DNA of 64,000 nt from positions 1 to 64,000 of the forward strand of contig MEHQ01003257.1 in the NCBI GenBank assembly GCA_008828725.1. Reading direction: 5' to 3'. Source of the DNA: Saccharina japonica. Lineage: Eukaryota; Sar; Phaeophyceae; Laminariales; Laminariaceae. Both the position numbers and the translations under genes were made by a program. How positions within the stretch are numbered: the first letter of the stretch is position 1; every line of letters starts with the position of its first letter. Below, piece after piece: positions 48,389 to 58,064 of this stretch. A model generated the notes under the pieces. The model had not been told where the DNA came from. It saw nothing but the letters and a program-made list of their open reading frames with translations, and ran no database searches.

Positions 48389-48637
48389 TCAAGGGCCATT
48401 CTTATCGAGCAGCTTTTTTCCATAATTTCCAATATTTTTTTCCAAAAAAAAAAAGGAAATCTTGGAAATCTTGGAAATTATGGAAATATTGGAAATTCTT
48501 CAGAGGGCAAAATGTTTGGAAGGCTTCACGTTCCAATAAATGGAAAAAAAAAATGGAAAAAATGGAAATCTAAAAAAATTGCGCGAAAAAAAACATGGAA
48601 ATTTTGGAAATTTATGGCTCCGATAAGAACGACCCTA
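48389..48637. mobile_element. Small inverted-repeat element beside the hAT-like element
   Basis: AGGGCCATTCTTATCGAGCA at the left and TGGCTCCGATAAGAACGACC, then CT, at the right form an imperfect inverted repeat of about 20 bases. The interior is made of GGAAATCTTGGAAAT-type repeats and A/T runs. No clear target duplication is visible. Confidence 0.55.
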
Positions 48638-48649
48638 AATGGGATTTAG

Positions 48650-49440
48650 ACTGGCGCTCCTTGCCGAGCACAAATACTTAGCTATACATATCCTGAACCA
48701 AAAACTCAGCCTGAAATTATTAACTCCCGAAGTTTATTAACTCCCAATTTCTTAATAAGACGTATCGCGCACTGTACCAAAACAAGAGTCAACAGGAAGA
48801 TGTATTTATTTTTGAGACGATTGCTTCCGGTTCATAACATTGTTGATTCTGCGCACGGAGACTATATAATACTCCGAACGTAACCCGCGTTCTGTTTCAT
48901 GTTGGCGCGAACTGTCGCAAGTGTTTCTTGTATGTATCTCGAAAATCACCAAACACACTCGAAAACCGTTGCCATATGTGCATGTACTACGTAAACGTAC
49001 GGTACGAGGTGTGGGTTGCAGTAAGCATGTGTGTCCTCCGCGCTATACTAAGAAGCCAGGAGAGCAAAAAGTGCCACAGACAGACGTCGAGTCGGAAAAA
49101 ACCGGGGATCCATCTCTCACTCAGACGGGGGGGGGGTTGCGGGGGGGTTGTCTGAAGAGCGATGACAGATCTTGGTGAAGATTAAAATCAGATTTTAAGA
49201 TGCAGAGACTTTTCGTGTTGGTCCCCGCTCGCCCCCGTCCGAGGTGATGTACACACATGTATTAGATTGAATGCAGGGAATCTGGGATTGTTTGTGGAGT
49301 GGAAAGTAATATAATATTACGATGTTACATGGAAGGCATGTTTGGTGGGGGGGGGAGGTACAATAGAAAGAGACGAGCAGCGCGTGATGGGGTTAAACAT
49401 ATCATAGTTTAATTATGGTGACTTGTTTTTCAATATTTCC
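48650..49440. other. Gene-free spacer
   Basis: Nothing coding is supported. It contains an AT-rich left part and G-runs near 49126-49147 and 49348. Confidence 0.45.
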
Positions 49441-49484
49441 CCACGGCCGCCAACGCACCATGGATGGAATCACCCTCAAACCAT

Positions 49485-50290
49485 GAAGTCACACTGAAGA
49501 AAAAACATCATGGAAGCACCATGAAATACCCATGGAAGCTCCATCGAAGCTCCATGGAAGCTGAAGGCACCATGGAAGCGCCACGGAAGGAAGCACCACG
49601 AAGGTCCCATGGAAGCACCATGGCGGCACCATGGCGGCACCACATGGAGGCACCATGGAGGCACCATGGAAGCCCCACGGAATTCCCATGGAAGCATTAT
49701 GAAAGTCCCCACATACATGGAAGCACCGTGGTGCTCCCATGGAAGCCCCGATGAAAGAAACGTGTTTCCACGGACGTCGCATCGAAATACTATGGAAGCA
49801 CCATGGGCAACTTCCCCGGAAGGAAATCCCCATAGAAGCACGGTGCGTCCACAGAAATCCCATGTGGACGTCCCACGGAAGTGCCACGGAAGTTCCATGG
49901 AATCACCATTGAAGCCCAAGGAGGAAGTGGAAGCATCACGCAAGTCCCCATGGAAGCACTGACTGTGATCTCTTCATGAAAGTCCGACCATGTAAACCAC
50001 CATGGGGGCACCATGGCAACAACATGGGGGCATCATGGTGCTTCCAAGAGGGACTTCCTTTGGGAGTTCCACAGAAGCACCACATCATGGAAGCACAGCA
50101 GTATTTCCACTGGCATCCCGTGAGGCTTCCGTGAGACTTCTGTGGTGCACCTCGTATGGTGATTCCATGGGAAATCCCTGATGCTTCCATCTATTATTGA
50201 GCTTGCATATATAAGGCGCTTCCACACACTTAACACGTGTTTTCATGGGGCTTCCATGGTGTCACGGGGCCTCCATCGAGCTTTCAACGG
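49485..50290. repeat. CATGGAAGC minisatellite with reversed halves
   Basis: About a dozen copies of CATGGAAGC, often as CACCATGGAAGCACC or CCCATGGAAGC, are spaced 12-25 bases apart from 49508 to about 50095. From about 50040 to 50290 the same motif appears mainly in the opposite orientation (TGGTGCTTCC, GCTTCCATGG, GGGGCTTCCATGGTG). The core contains the palindrome CCATGG, so strands can pair in many registers. Long open frames on the minus strand here are by-products of the repeat. Confidence 0.8.
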
Positions 50291-51334
50291 AGCTTCCGTA
50301 GCGCTTGCTCCACATCAAATGGCCATTTAAACAACTGTGAAAGCCCCGCCAACGTACCAGAAAAAAAAATAATGAGCATCTTCCCCCCCCCCCCGTTTTG
50401 CACAACAATTAACACTACTCGTACACGATACCTGGTAGATTATATAAACCGATACGGAGTAGACAGATATTTTGTATCAAGGTACCAGTATAGAACAGTT
50501 ACTACGTACAGTAGTAGTAGTGGTTGTAGCGACTCCTCCTCTGGAGACTATAGAGACTGCCATCAGGCCAGGTTCAATGGGACGATTCGTAAACTGTACT
50601 GTAATTACCCGGCAAAGTGTATGAACACCAGGTACTTTTTTTGCTCACAGCTGTAAGTATGAAAGAAACAAATATAACGTCAGTCATCGACATGATATGA
50701 AGTTAATTCACGGACGGACGCTTTTTTCGGTCAATCGCCTGCAATATAAAGACACCGTATTAGTACCTGATATGACCAGGCTATGTGCAGTATGTTCAGG
50801 ACATCTACGAGCTGCAATAATGAATAGGAATAATAATAATAATAATAGGAAAGGTGTTCCAGGCTGGATTCAATATTTGAGAATTGAGTGGTGCATTTTT
50901 CACCTATGCTATACTAATATTACGAGAATAAAGTATTTAATGGTAACTTCGGTATAACGACTGCCGAATTTCCGGAGTTAATTCCTGTAAATCTCAGCCT
51001 GCCTTTCATATTCTTCGTGTTCCTGGATATACGAAAAATATATATACGAATGCGGGTGAGACGTAAAAGTTAAGCTTGCGTAGAATAATAGAAAATGCAA
51101 AGAAAATATCAAATTTATCAAATCTGACCAGAACTGACGGTTTTCTGTAATTTGCTTTTCAATCTGAACTAAAAAGGGAAAATGCGAAAATGCGGAACAA
51201 TTAAAAGCTTAATCGCGCCGCGTTTTGTTTGCTCGTTCGTCGTGTGGGGAGCTGCAGATTGCACCACCACCGCAGACCGCAGCCCACAATCACAGCTTAC
51301 AGCTCAGTGGTTCTGTATAGTACTGTACGGACTG
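50291..51334. other. Upstream region of copy C
   Basis: No gene supported. It contains a C run at 50385-50394, an AAT microsatellite near 50828-50850, and a phrase coding-like for PGWIQYLRIEWC (about 50850-50900) that resembles PGWISRLENDGC in intron 2 of copy C (about 53890-53930). The pair is probably a dispersed repeat. Confidence 0.4.
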
Positions 51335-51390
51335 TAGCTCAGCAGGGAATCCATCCGCAGCTACGATCTACTGTAGTATCGAGGGTCCGT
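51335..51390 (+). promoter_or_regulatory. Conserved upstream block of copy C
   Basis: TAGCTCAGCAGGGAATCCAT, then CCGCAGCTACGATCTACTG and AGTATCGAGGGTCCG, matches the block at 28180-28232 before copy B. It ends about 72 bases before the start codon at 51462. Confidence 0.5.
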
Positions 51391-51461
51391 GAAAGCGTCT
51401 ACACGTACACGCACTGCTGCACTGCTGTGCTTTTCGCTGCTCATACATACGTGGAAAAAAC

Positions 51462-52832
51462 ATGGCTACCTCCTCTTCTCCCACTGCTCCTCCTACAGTG
51501 CCCGCTCCCGAGTTCCACGCGGTGACTTTTTCGAGCAAGGACGTGCCCATCACGGCAGTGACGGTGTTCTGCGAGGACAAGGCAGAGGTCACGCGCGTCG
51601 TTAACTTCTCGACTTCTTCTTCTGGCGTCGGGCCGCATGAGGTGTGATTTCAACCAGGCAGGGGTGCCCTAGAGTTTTCGCTGTTGGAACTTTTTGGGGC
51701 AGAGGCTCGCTCGCTTGGCTGCTCGTGGAGTATCCGACCAAGCCAGAAGACTCCAACTGTTCTGTATTTTATACTGCTCTGTGTGTGGTATGATATGGTA
51801 CCAGGTATCATATCGTTGGCATCGCACTTTATCGTACTTTATCGTACTTCATCGCATTTTGATTTTTACACGGGAAACCAGATACTAGTATTAATACTGC
51901 TGTGCTGCTGCTGTGTGCCACACCAAGAACGTTGAAACGCTATGCGCGATGCAGAGCTGGGGTCGCCGCTCACTCAGAAGAGGCACAATATAGTCTTTGG
52001 TTTCCCGGCCCCGATCTCGACCGCGAGAAAAAGCTTGGGTGTGGGGCGAAAAATTTACGTATGTTTCGAGAAATAAAAGTATGGTGTCTTGTGTCGCATT
52101 TTCCTCAACAATCGTCTTCTTCGTATCTGGACAATTAAATAAAATTACTATAAATTCTGCCCACCCCAGCTCGAGAACATGTACTCGTATGTGTGATTTT
52201 TTTGCTTTTCATGAGGAGAACGATCTGGAACGATCTTCGTTTCGTTCCTAACAGTCATGTTTTTTTCTCTTAATTACTACCCGTGCTTGCTGTATAGGTC
52301 GAGCTAACCGAGCTACCGGACCGATCAATGATTGACAAGGCCAGCGTGCGAGTGAAGGGATCTGGGCACTGCACCATTCTCCACGTCACCTATTCCGACG
52401 AGGCGGAGAAGGTCGTCGAGCCGGAACTTGTGAGAACGATATCCTCAACATCCGTGTTGTGAACTATACTACTGTACTGCTGTATTACGGGGGACCATAG
52501 TAAACACTAGTAAATAGGACCAAATATTGGTAGTAAAAATATATATATATATATATATATTAGACCAACTATTATGGGAAATTTTTGAGCCGTGATTTCT
52601 GGCGATTATTTTTCTAGTTTTGAGGATCCAGAAATATGTGCATGAGAAATAAGGACCATCTATTATGGCTTCTCATTTTTAAAACTGGTTCTGTAGAGTA
52701 TTGGTTCGTCTTGTTCGCGTCAAACGACGCAAAGCCAACGGCCGCCGCACCACCGCGAGCGTGGTCTCGGCATCCAGTACGGGTGGATTTTCGCCGCGGA
52801 CGTCGAATCGCCATCGCTGCTGCTGCCGCCAC

Positions 52833-52868
<36 letters not shown>

Positions 52869-55800
52869 GACGTCGAATCGCCATCGCTGCTGCCGTTTTT
52901 GCCGTTGCTGCTGCTGGTATCGCTTCCATGCGAGGGAGAAGCGAATTACACAGGATCATAGCCCGTAGGTACAGCTCGTCGTACGTGTGATGCCTTGGCT
53001 TGGGTGACAGATATACTCGGCAGATGGGCAGCAGTACTGCTGCTGTAGTGACAGCACACAAAATTCAAGTAACTCTCAGTTCCTGGAGGCCGGAGAGACC
53101 GCCAGGAACTGGGCTCAGTTCCTGGAGGTTTTGCAGATTTTTGCCCCCTCCAGGAACTGAGAGCAAAAATAACGATGATTTCCTGGCCCATAATAGATGG
53201 TTCTGATTTTTGGGTTTCGGAGATCGCTGAAAACTACAGAAATCACGGCTCAAAAATTTCCCATAATAATAGTTGGTCTTACGAGTATCATTATCTTTGC
53301 CATCCGACAATGTGCAGCATGATCTTCAGCGTTGATCACTCATAAAATTCCCAAAAGCAGAAAACCACGGAAACCAAGGAAACCTATGCGTACAGTCTAA
53401 CACCCTTATATGTCTGCTTCCCGCCAAGATTTATCCGCAATCTTTGTCTGTACCGTAGGTTCTGTTTACTACGGCCCCCCGTAATCGTATTGACAACGAC
53501 ATACTCTAAACAGCAGTGTACAACTGTATGCAGTAATAGTATAGCGGTCCCTACAGTAGTAATAGCCTCTACCGTATAGTGCCGGTATATATGCACCAGC
53601 CAACAATACCGGCACTATTCGTAGGGGCAACCGGCACTAATTACGCCGCACACTGCCCCATACTGGTGAATCCCATCTGTGCCAAGCAATTTCACCAGCA
53701 CCACGATAGCGGGCAGCCGCACTCGTACTCATCCGGCCCTATAGCATAGAGGGACCCCACTACGGTATTGTTGCTGCCGCAATTGCCGTGCAGAATTACA
53801 GACCAAAACTCCTCCTACTACTACTGCAGTCCTCCTACTACTACTGCAGTACTGTAATGCCTGTGGTAAGAAACAGGAAAGCTGGCGGTCCGGGCTGGAT
53901 TTCTCGTCTTGAGAATGACGGGTGCGTTCTACACAGAGTTCAACATAATGACTGCTTAATTTATTGTGTTCCTGTGATTCTCTGTCTGCTTTTTATATTG
54001 CTCGTTCGTGTTTTTACTATGCTGTATATATATGAGTATATCCGCCGTATTGCAGTTTTTTTGCGTACGAAAACGAGCACCCTGAGTCCCATACACAATT
54101 AAGCTACGAGAGCTCTACCTGCTATAAATATAACGGAGGGCGGCCTTGTTTAGTCATCGCGGGGGGTTGTTTCCAGGTACTGTGCTCGTATACAGTTACA
54201 GTATTACAGGGGAACATATTACGGGGTGGGCTAATGTAGTAAATAGGACCTACGATAGACACAAAAAACTATATATGTCCCAATTTTTACAAACCATATT
54301 TGGTCCTATTTACTAGTGTTTACTATGGTCCCCCGTAATAGTATTCAAAACTAAATCTGCTAAGTAAAAATACATGCATATGGGTACTGCAGGACCGAGA
54401 GGAGGTGGTAGTGGGTGACCTGTGCACCGCCGTGCTTGGTACATGTCATCATAAAGAATGCGTCCCGCCACCAAGCGGCGAGAAATGCACAGGCTGCACC
54501 GCGGAGAGACGTTCCTCCCCCACTACGTACTGCTGTGCGAATGTCTGATGAAAGTCTCCAACATTGCTTCAAATCGTATAAAATCCCAATTCACAAAGAC
54601 CGAAGAAGAAAAAGAAGCGGCGAAGGCAGAGAAGGAGAGGCTCAAGCAGGAGCTACAAAAGCTATCTGACGACCAAACTGTCCTCAACCGGGAGTCTGCT
54701 CGAAACCAGCGCATGCGCGAGGTGGGAGGGGTCGGGGCGCGGGGCGCGGCGGGCGGGAGGGGGGGCAGGTACTACTACTACTGTAGTTCAGGTGTAGCAT
54801 GACACGATCCGTTTCCCCTACACTCTCGGGATTGCAATGCTATCAACCTAGCACGAGCACAATGTGCATGAATTTGTTGTACAATAATTGTTAATACGGC
54901 ACGTTTCCATCCACAACGCTATATAAACTACTGTACGCGTACTACAATCACAGCATGCGTCAACGTGTACAGTTAGTACTGTACTGTAGATGGAATAAAA
55001 ACCCTCCTTTTGCCTGCGTGTTTTATCAAGTTTGCCGACAGGTTTGCGGAGCGGGTTGTCGTCGCGACTGCGGGCGGAAGCGCAAACGCCGCGGCGGCCA
55101 CGGGACTCTCCGACCGTCCCGCCCCGAGCGTGGGTGATGTCGGCAAGGCCCTGGATTGGTGGGCGGCGAAAGCAGTGCAGACGGATACGGAGACGCACCG
55201 TCTCAGCCTGGAGGAACGAAGGTGGGGGCTACGCTGCTGGAAACGACGTGGTTCTTGGTTGTACATCGCTCTGGTTTGTATTGCGTCTGTAGGATTTCCG
55301 TACAATTCTGCCAAGAGCTACCTGGTACACTTCGAAGTATATGATTAGCGCTACATTCAACAATTCAGGGGGGGTGTGGTGCCAGTATCGTCTTCGTACC
55401 ACCGCTCGTATTTCTCTCGGCGTTTGCTCGGTGTTCTCCACGCGTCTCCAGGCTGTCACAGCCTTGTTTTTTGTCGGCATCCCTTTTTTCCGAGGACACA
55501 GCCTCAACATAAAACAGCTCGCATCATAAACGCCTCATCGCCTCATGCGTCACCTTGACCTATCCCCCGTAACTAGATTTACACGATCCGGTACGTCATT
55601 GGCTGCAAGCACCGCAAGCGCTCACTGTACGTTTGTGCACCTCGCTTACACATGTATGTATGTATGGGCATCCCGCCCTTAACCGTGACATCAATACGAA
55701 GGCTTAAGGGCGCCATAGCCAAGCTCCACCGGGGTCCAACCACTGTGGCTGTTCGGCCGAAACCAGGAGAAGAGGGGAAGAAATTTCCGGGTAGGGTTCT

Positions 55801-58064
55801 TGTCAGCATTGATGTGCTCGAGCGTGGCCCCATCGAGTTGGAGGTAAGCCTCTTCTAAAGACGTGGTCGGCGGTATGGAGCGGGAGGTCTATATGCCCAA
55901 TGAAAAAGGGTCTTCTAGGGAAAATATACGTGAAACTCTCGCCTTTCTACAGGTTTTCACGTAGGCGACAACGTTTCAAAAGCACGGCACAAGGCGAGGA
56001 GTGGAAAACACTTCTTGCCCTTGTTAGATGCGGCGGTATCGGACTTTGCTGTCGTTCGAAAAGGGCGGTTGGCTTCACAACCACAGGTTGCGAAAGGCCT
56101 CGATCGCCCTCCATCGCCCCCAGCCATGCAAGCGGCCGCTTCTCGCCCCCTGTTATTTCACGCAGCCGAGGGCCCATAGCGTTTGGTGGCGGCCGCGTGC
56201 ATCTTTTTTCGAAGCGTCAGGTTCCCACAAAAACGTTTGACGAAACCAATTTCATTCGGAACAGGGGTGGTCACTCGACTACCCACCGTGTATAATGCTC
56301 AACGGCCCTCGCCCACCCCCCATTCCAGCGCGTGCATGTTAATGATCTTGTGTCATGCGTTGATGACTTCGTTTCATGTGCCGGAGGGCGACTTCTGCTA
56401 TGTCCGCTGGTGTGTGTGCGTGTGTGTTGCAGGTGACGTACATGATCCGTGGGGCCACATGGTCTCCGGCGTACGACCTCAGGGTGGACACTGAGACTGA
56501 CTCCATATCGTGCACGTACTTCGGCAGGGTCACGCAAAGCACCACAGAGGACTGGGAAGGTAGCCTTAGGCGCTGGTCATGTCGAAGTGAAAACGTCATC
56601 CGCGCACCGTGCTAGACAGAAGAATGACGACTGCCGCCACCCACTCACCTGGGGAGACCGCACCTCTGTGCCGTACTCTGTGTTGCAGCGCGTAGGCTTC
56701 TCCCACTCGTGATGTAAGCTTTAGGCAGTCAACGTGCTTGGCAGCCGTGGTGTAAACAGCAGTGCCGTCGAGAAGCGTGGTACGTAGAGGGCTCTTCTCC
56801 TGAAAAAAAGCCGTCAACCGTACGTAGAGCGTTGGAGAGTATACCGAAAGCATCCTCCCAAGTCTCTAGGTGGGTGCTTGCAACTGCACAGCGCAGAACT
56901 TGGTGTATAATCAGAGTATGCAACTCTTGGCATTGCGCACCGCTCTTTTATGTTGTTATTGGCGGGACGTGTGTGTCGCTGTCGCCTGCACCATCAATAA
57001 TCATCTGTCTCGAAAGCTCGCACACTCCTCCGGTTGATGAGGAGTGGGATACACTATCATGCCCTTCTCGTTGGGCTCTATTCCCACCTCCATCCACTCT
57101 TGCAGTCGCTTAGGGGCCGCTCTCTCCCTCCCTCCCTCCCTCTCTTCCTCCCTTCCTCCTTTTTCCCGTCCTCCTCGATGTTCGTGGAAAATTTTGCTCC
57201 ATCTTACGGTCCACGCAGGCGTCGCCCTGAGGCTGTCCACAGCTGAGCCCACGGTCCACGGGACGCCACCTGTGCTGGGCACCAAAACCGTTTCCGTGAA
57301 GGTCCCACGCCCCTCGCCCATGATCAGAAACACCGGGGTGAGTTGACATGGCATCGCGTGCACCCGCTGGTGTATCTCCTTCTGGTGCTGGGTTTTACGC
57401 CCCATCGTAGTTTACCCCTTGGTGCTGGGTATGTTTGGGTGGTGCGGAGCTGCCATCCTGGTGGAGCCACGCCCCGCCTGCTTGTATTGATATATAAGAG
57501 CTATCGGACCTTATCGCCTCTGTCCCCGCCATATTATACTCCTAGGGGAAAATGCGCGAATTAAGGGCGCAGTCGTTGTGACCGAGCCAGTTATCGTTCC
57601 GTGGGCGGTCGCCTCTCTTCGAGTTGCAAGGGCTTGCACGATCACCAAGTAACACCTTCACTGCGACCTGTCTCCCCGGCCCGACCTGTCTCCCCGGCCT
57701 GCTTGCACGTTTGCCTCATTGCCCGGCCTGCTTGCACGTTTCTTTGGCCGTTCATCTTGTCCCGGTAACCCAAGATGAAAATGAAGAAGCAAAGATCCCG
57801 TCGAAGTGCAAGCTTCTCGGTAGAAGAGGAATCAGAATGTGAGGAAGACGACTGCCTTTATGACGGGGCTGCTCGTTCGAACGCGATGGGTGGGATGGTC
57901 GGGGGTCCTGGGCGCGGCTACGGTGGCGGTGGCGGAAGATCGGGAGCTGCCCCCTCCGCCCCGCCCCCGCCACCCGCGGCCAAGCCCGCGGTGGCTCAGG
58001 TAGAGAGCGGAGGCGGGAGCATCGGCGCCGTATCGTTCGTCGTCGGGAAACCGGCCGTCATCAA
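51462..58064 (+). CDS. DUF4140/DUF4139 (MuiA-like) protein, copy C, exons 1-8
   Basis: Exons: 51462-51641, 52298-52429, 54599-54721, 55031-55221, 55702-55843, 56433-56559, 57219-57337, 57775-58064. They join in frame for 434 residues with the same intron phases as copies A and B. DUF4140 is in exons 1-2 (VTVFCEDKAEVTRV; MIDKASVRVKGSGHC). A coiled coil is in exons 3-5 (EAAKAEKERLKQELQKL). The first DUF4139 blocks are in exons 6-7 (RGATWSPAYDLRVDTET; VALRLSTAEPTVHGTPP). Exon 8 encodes a linker starting KMKKQRSRRSASFS, with an acidic EEESECEEDD patch and a Gly-rich run, then APSAPPPPPAAKPAVAQVES. Exons 9-14 are absent: the sequence meets a single N at 58299 and resumes inside intron 3 of copy D. 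Either C is truncated or C and D are one gene split by a misjoin. Confidence 0.85.
52796..52895. repeat. CTG microsatellite flanked by a direct repeat
   Basis: GACGTCGAATCGCCATCGCT then GCTGC occurs at about 52799 and again at about 52869. Between them is a run of about ten CTG triplets. This may have arisen by slippage in the non-coding interior of the nested element. Confidence 0.8.
53071..53163. repeat. Hairpin of CAGTTCCTGGAG repeats
   Basis: CTCTCAGTTCCTGGAGG (53073), a partial inverted GCCAGGAACTGGG (53101), CTCAGTTCCTGGAGG (53114) and the inverted CCCTCCAGGAACTGAGAG (53145-53162) make a potential nested stem. It lies inside the nested element. Confidence 0.7.
54216..54342. mobile_element. 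Short inverted-repeat element family 1, copy 7
   Basis: ATTACGGGGTGGGCTAATGT then AGTAAATAGGACC at the left; GGTCCTATTTACTAGTGTTT then ACTATGGTCCCCCGTAAT at the right. It lies in intron 2 of copy C, about 260 bases before exon 3. Confidence 0.85.

Larger units (their letters stand above)
52562..53280. mobile_element. Nested inverted-repeat element, about 720 bp
   Basis: AGACCAACTATTATGGGAAA, then TTTTTGAGCCGTGATTTCTG, at the left is inverted at the right (CAGAAATCACGGCTCAAAAA, then TTTCCCATAATAATAGTTGGTCT), a terminal repeat of about 40 bases with a 3-base indel. A second inner pair is GACCATCTATTATGGC and GGCCCATAATAGATGGTT. The interior carries a CTG microsatellite and no transposase frame. 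Confidence 0.85.
52484..53485. mobile_element. Short inverted-repeat element family 1, copy 6, with nested insertion
   Basis: The left half TTACGGGGGACCATAGTAAA...AAATAGGACCAAATATTGG lies at 52484-52535 and the right half GTACCGTAGGTTCTGTTTAC then TACGGCCCCCCGTAA at 53450-53485. The two halves of one roughly 105-bp element are separated by almost 900 bases containing another inverted-repeat element. It lies in intron 2 of copy C. Confidence 0.75.

Noticed and set aside
49476..49943. 155-codon minus-strand frame with HGASM repeats
   Set aside because: It is a by-product of the CATGGAAGC minisatellite; overlapping frames in other phases are just as open.
54391..54568. Additional small exon beginning DREEVVV before exon 3 of copy C
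   Set aside because: Exons 2 and 3 already join in phase 0 in A, B and C, and no matching sequence was found at the equivalent place in A or B.
56271..56599. Minus-strand frames repeated at 60357-60685
   Set aside because: They are antisense to exon 6 of copies C and D and repeat only because the DNA is duplicated.
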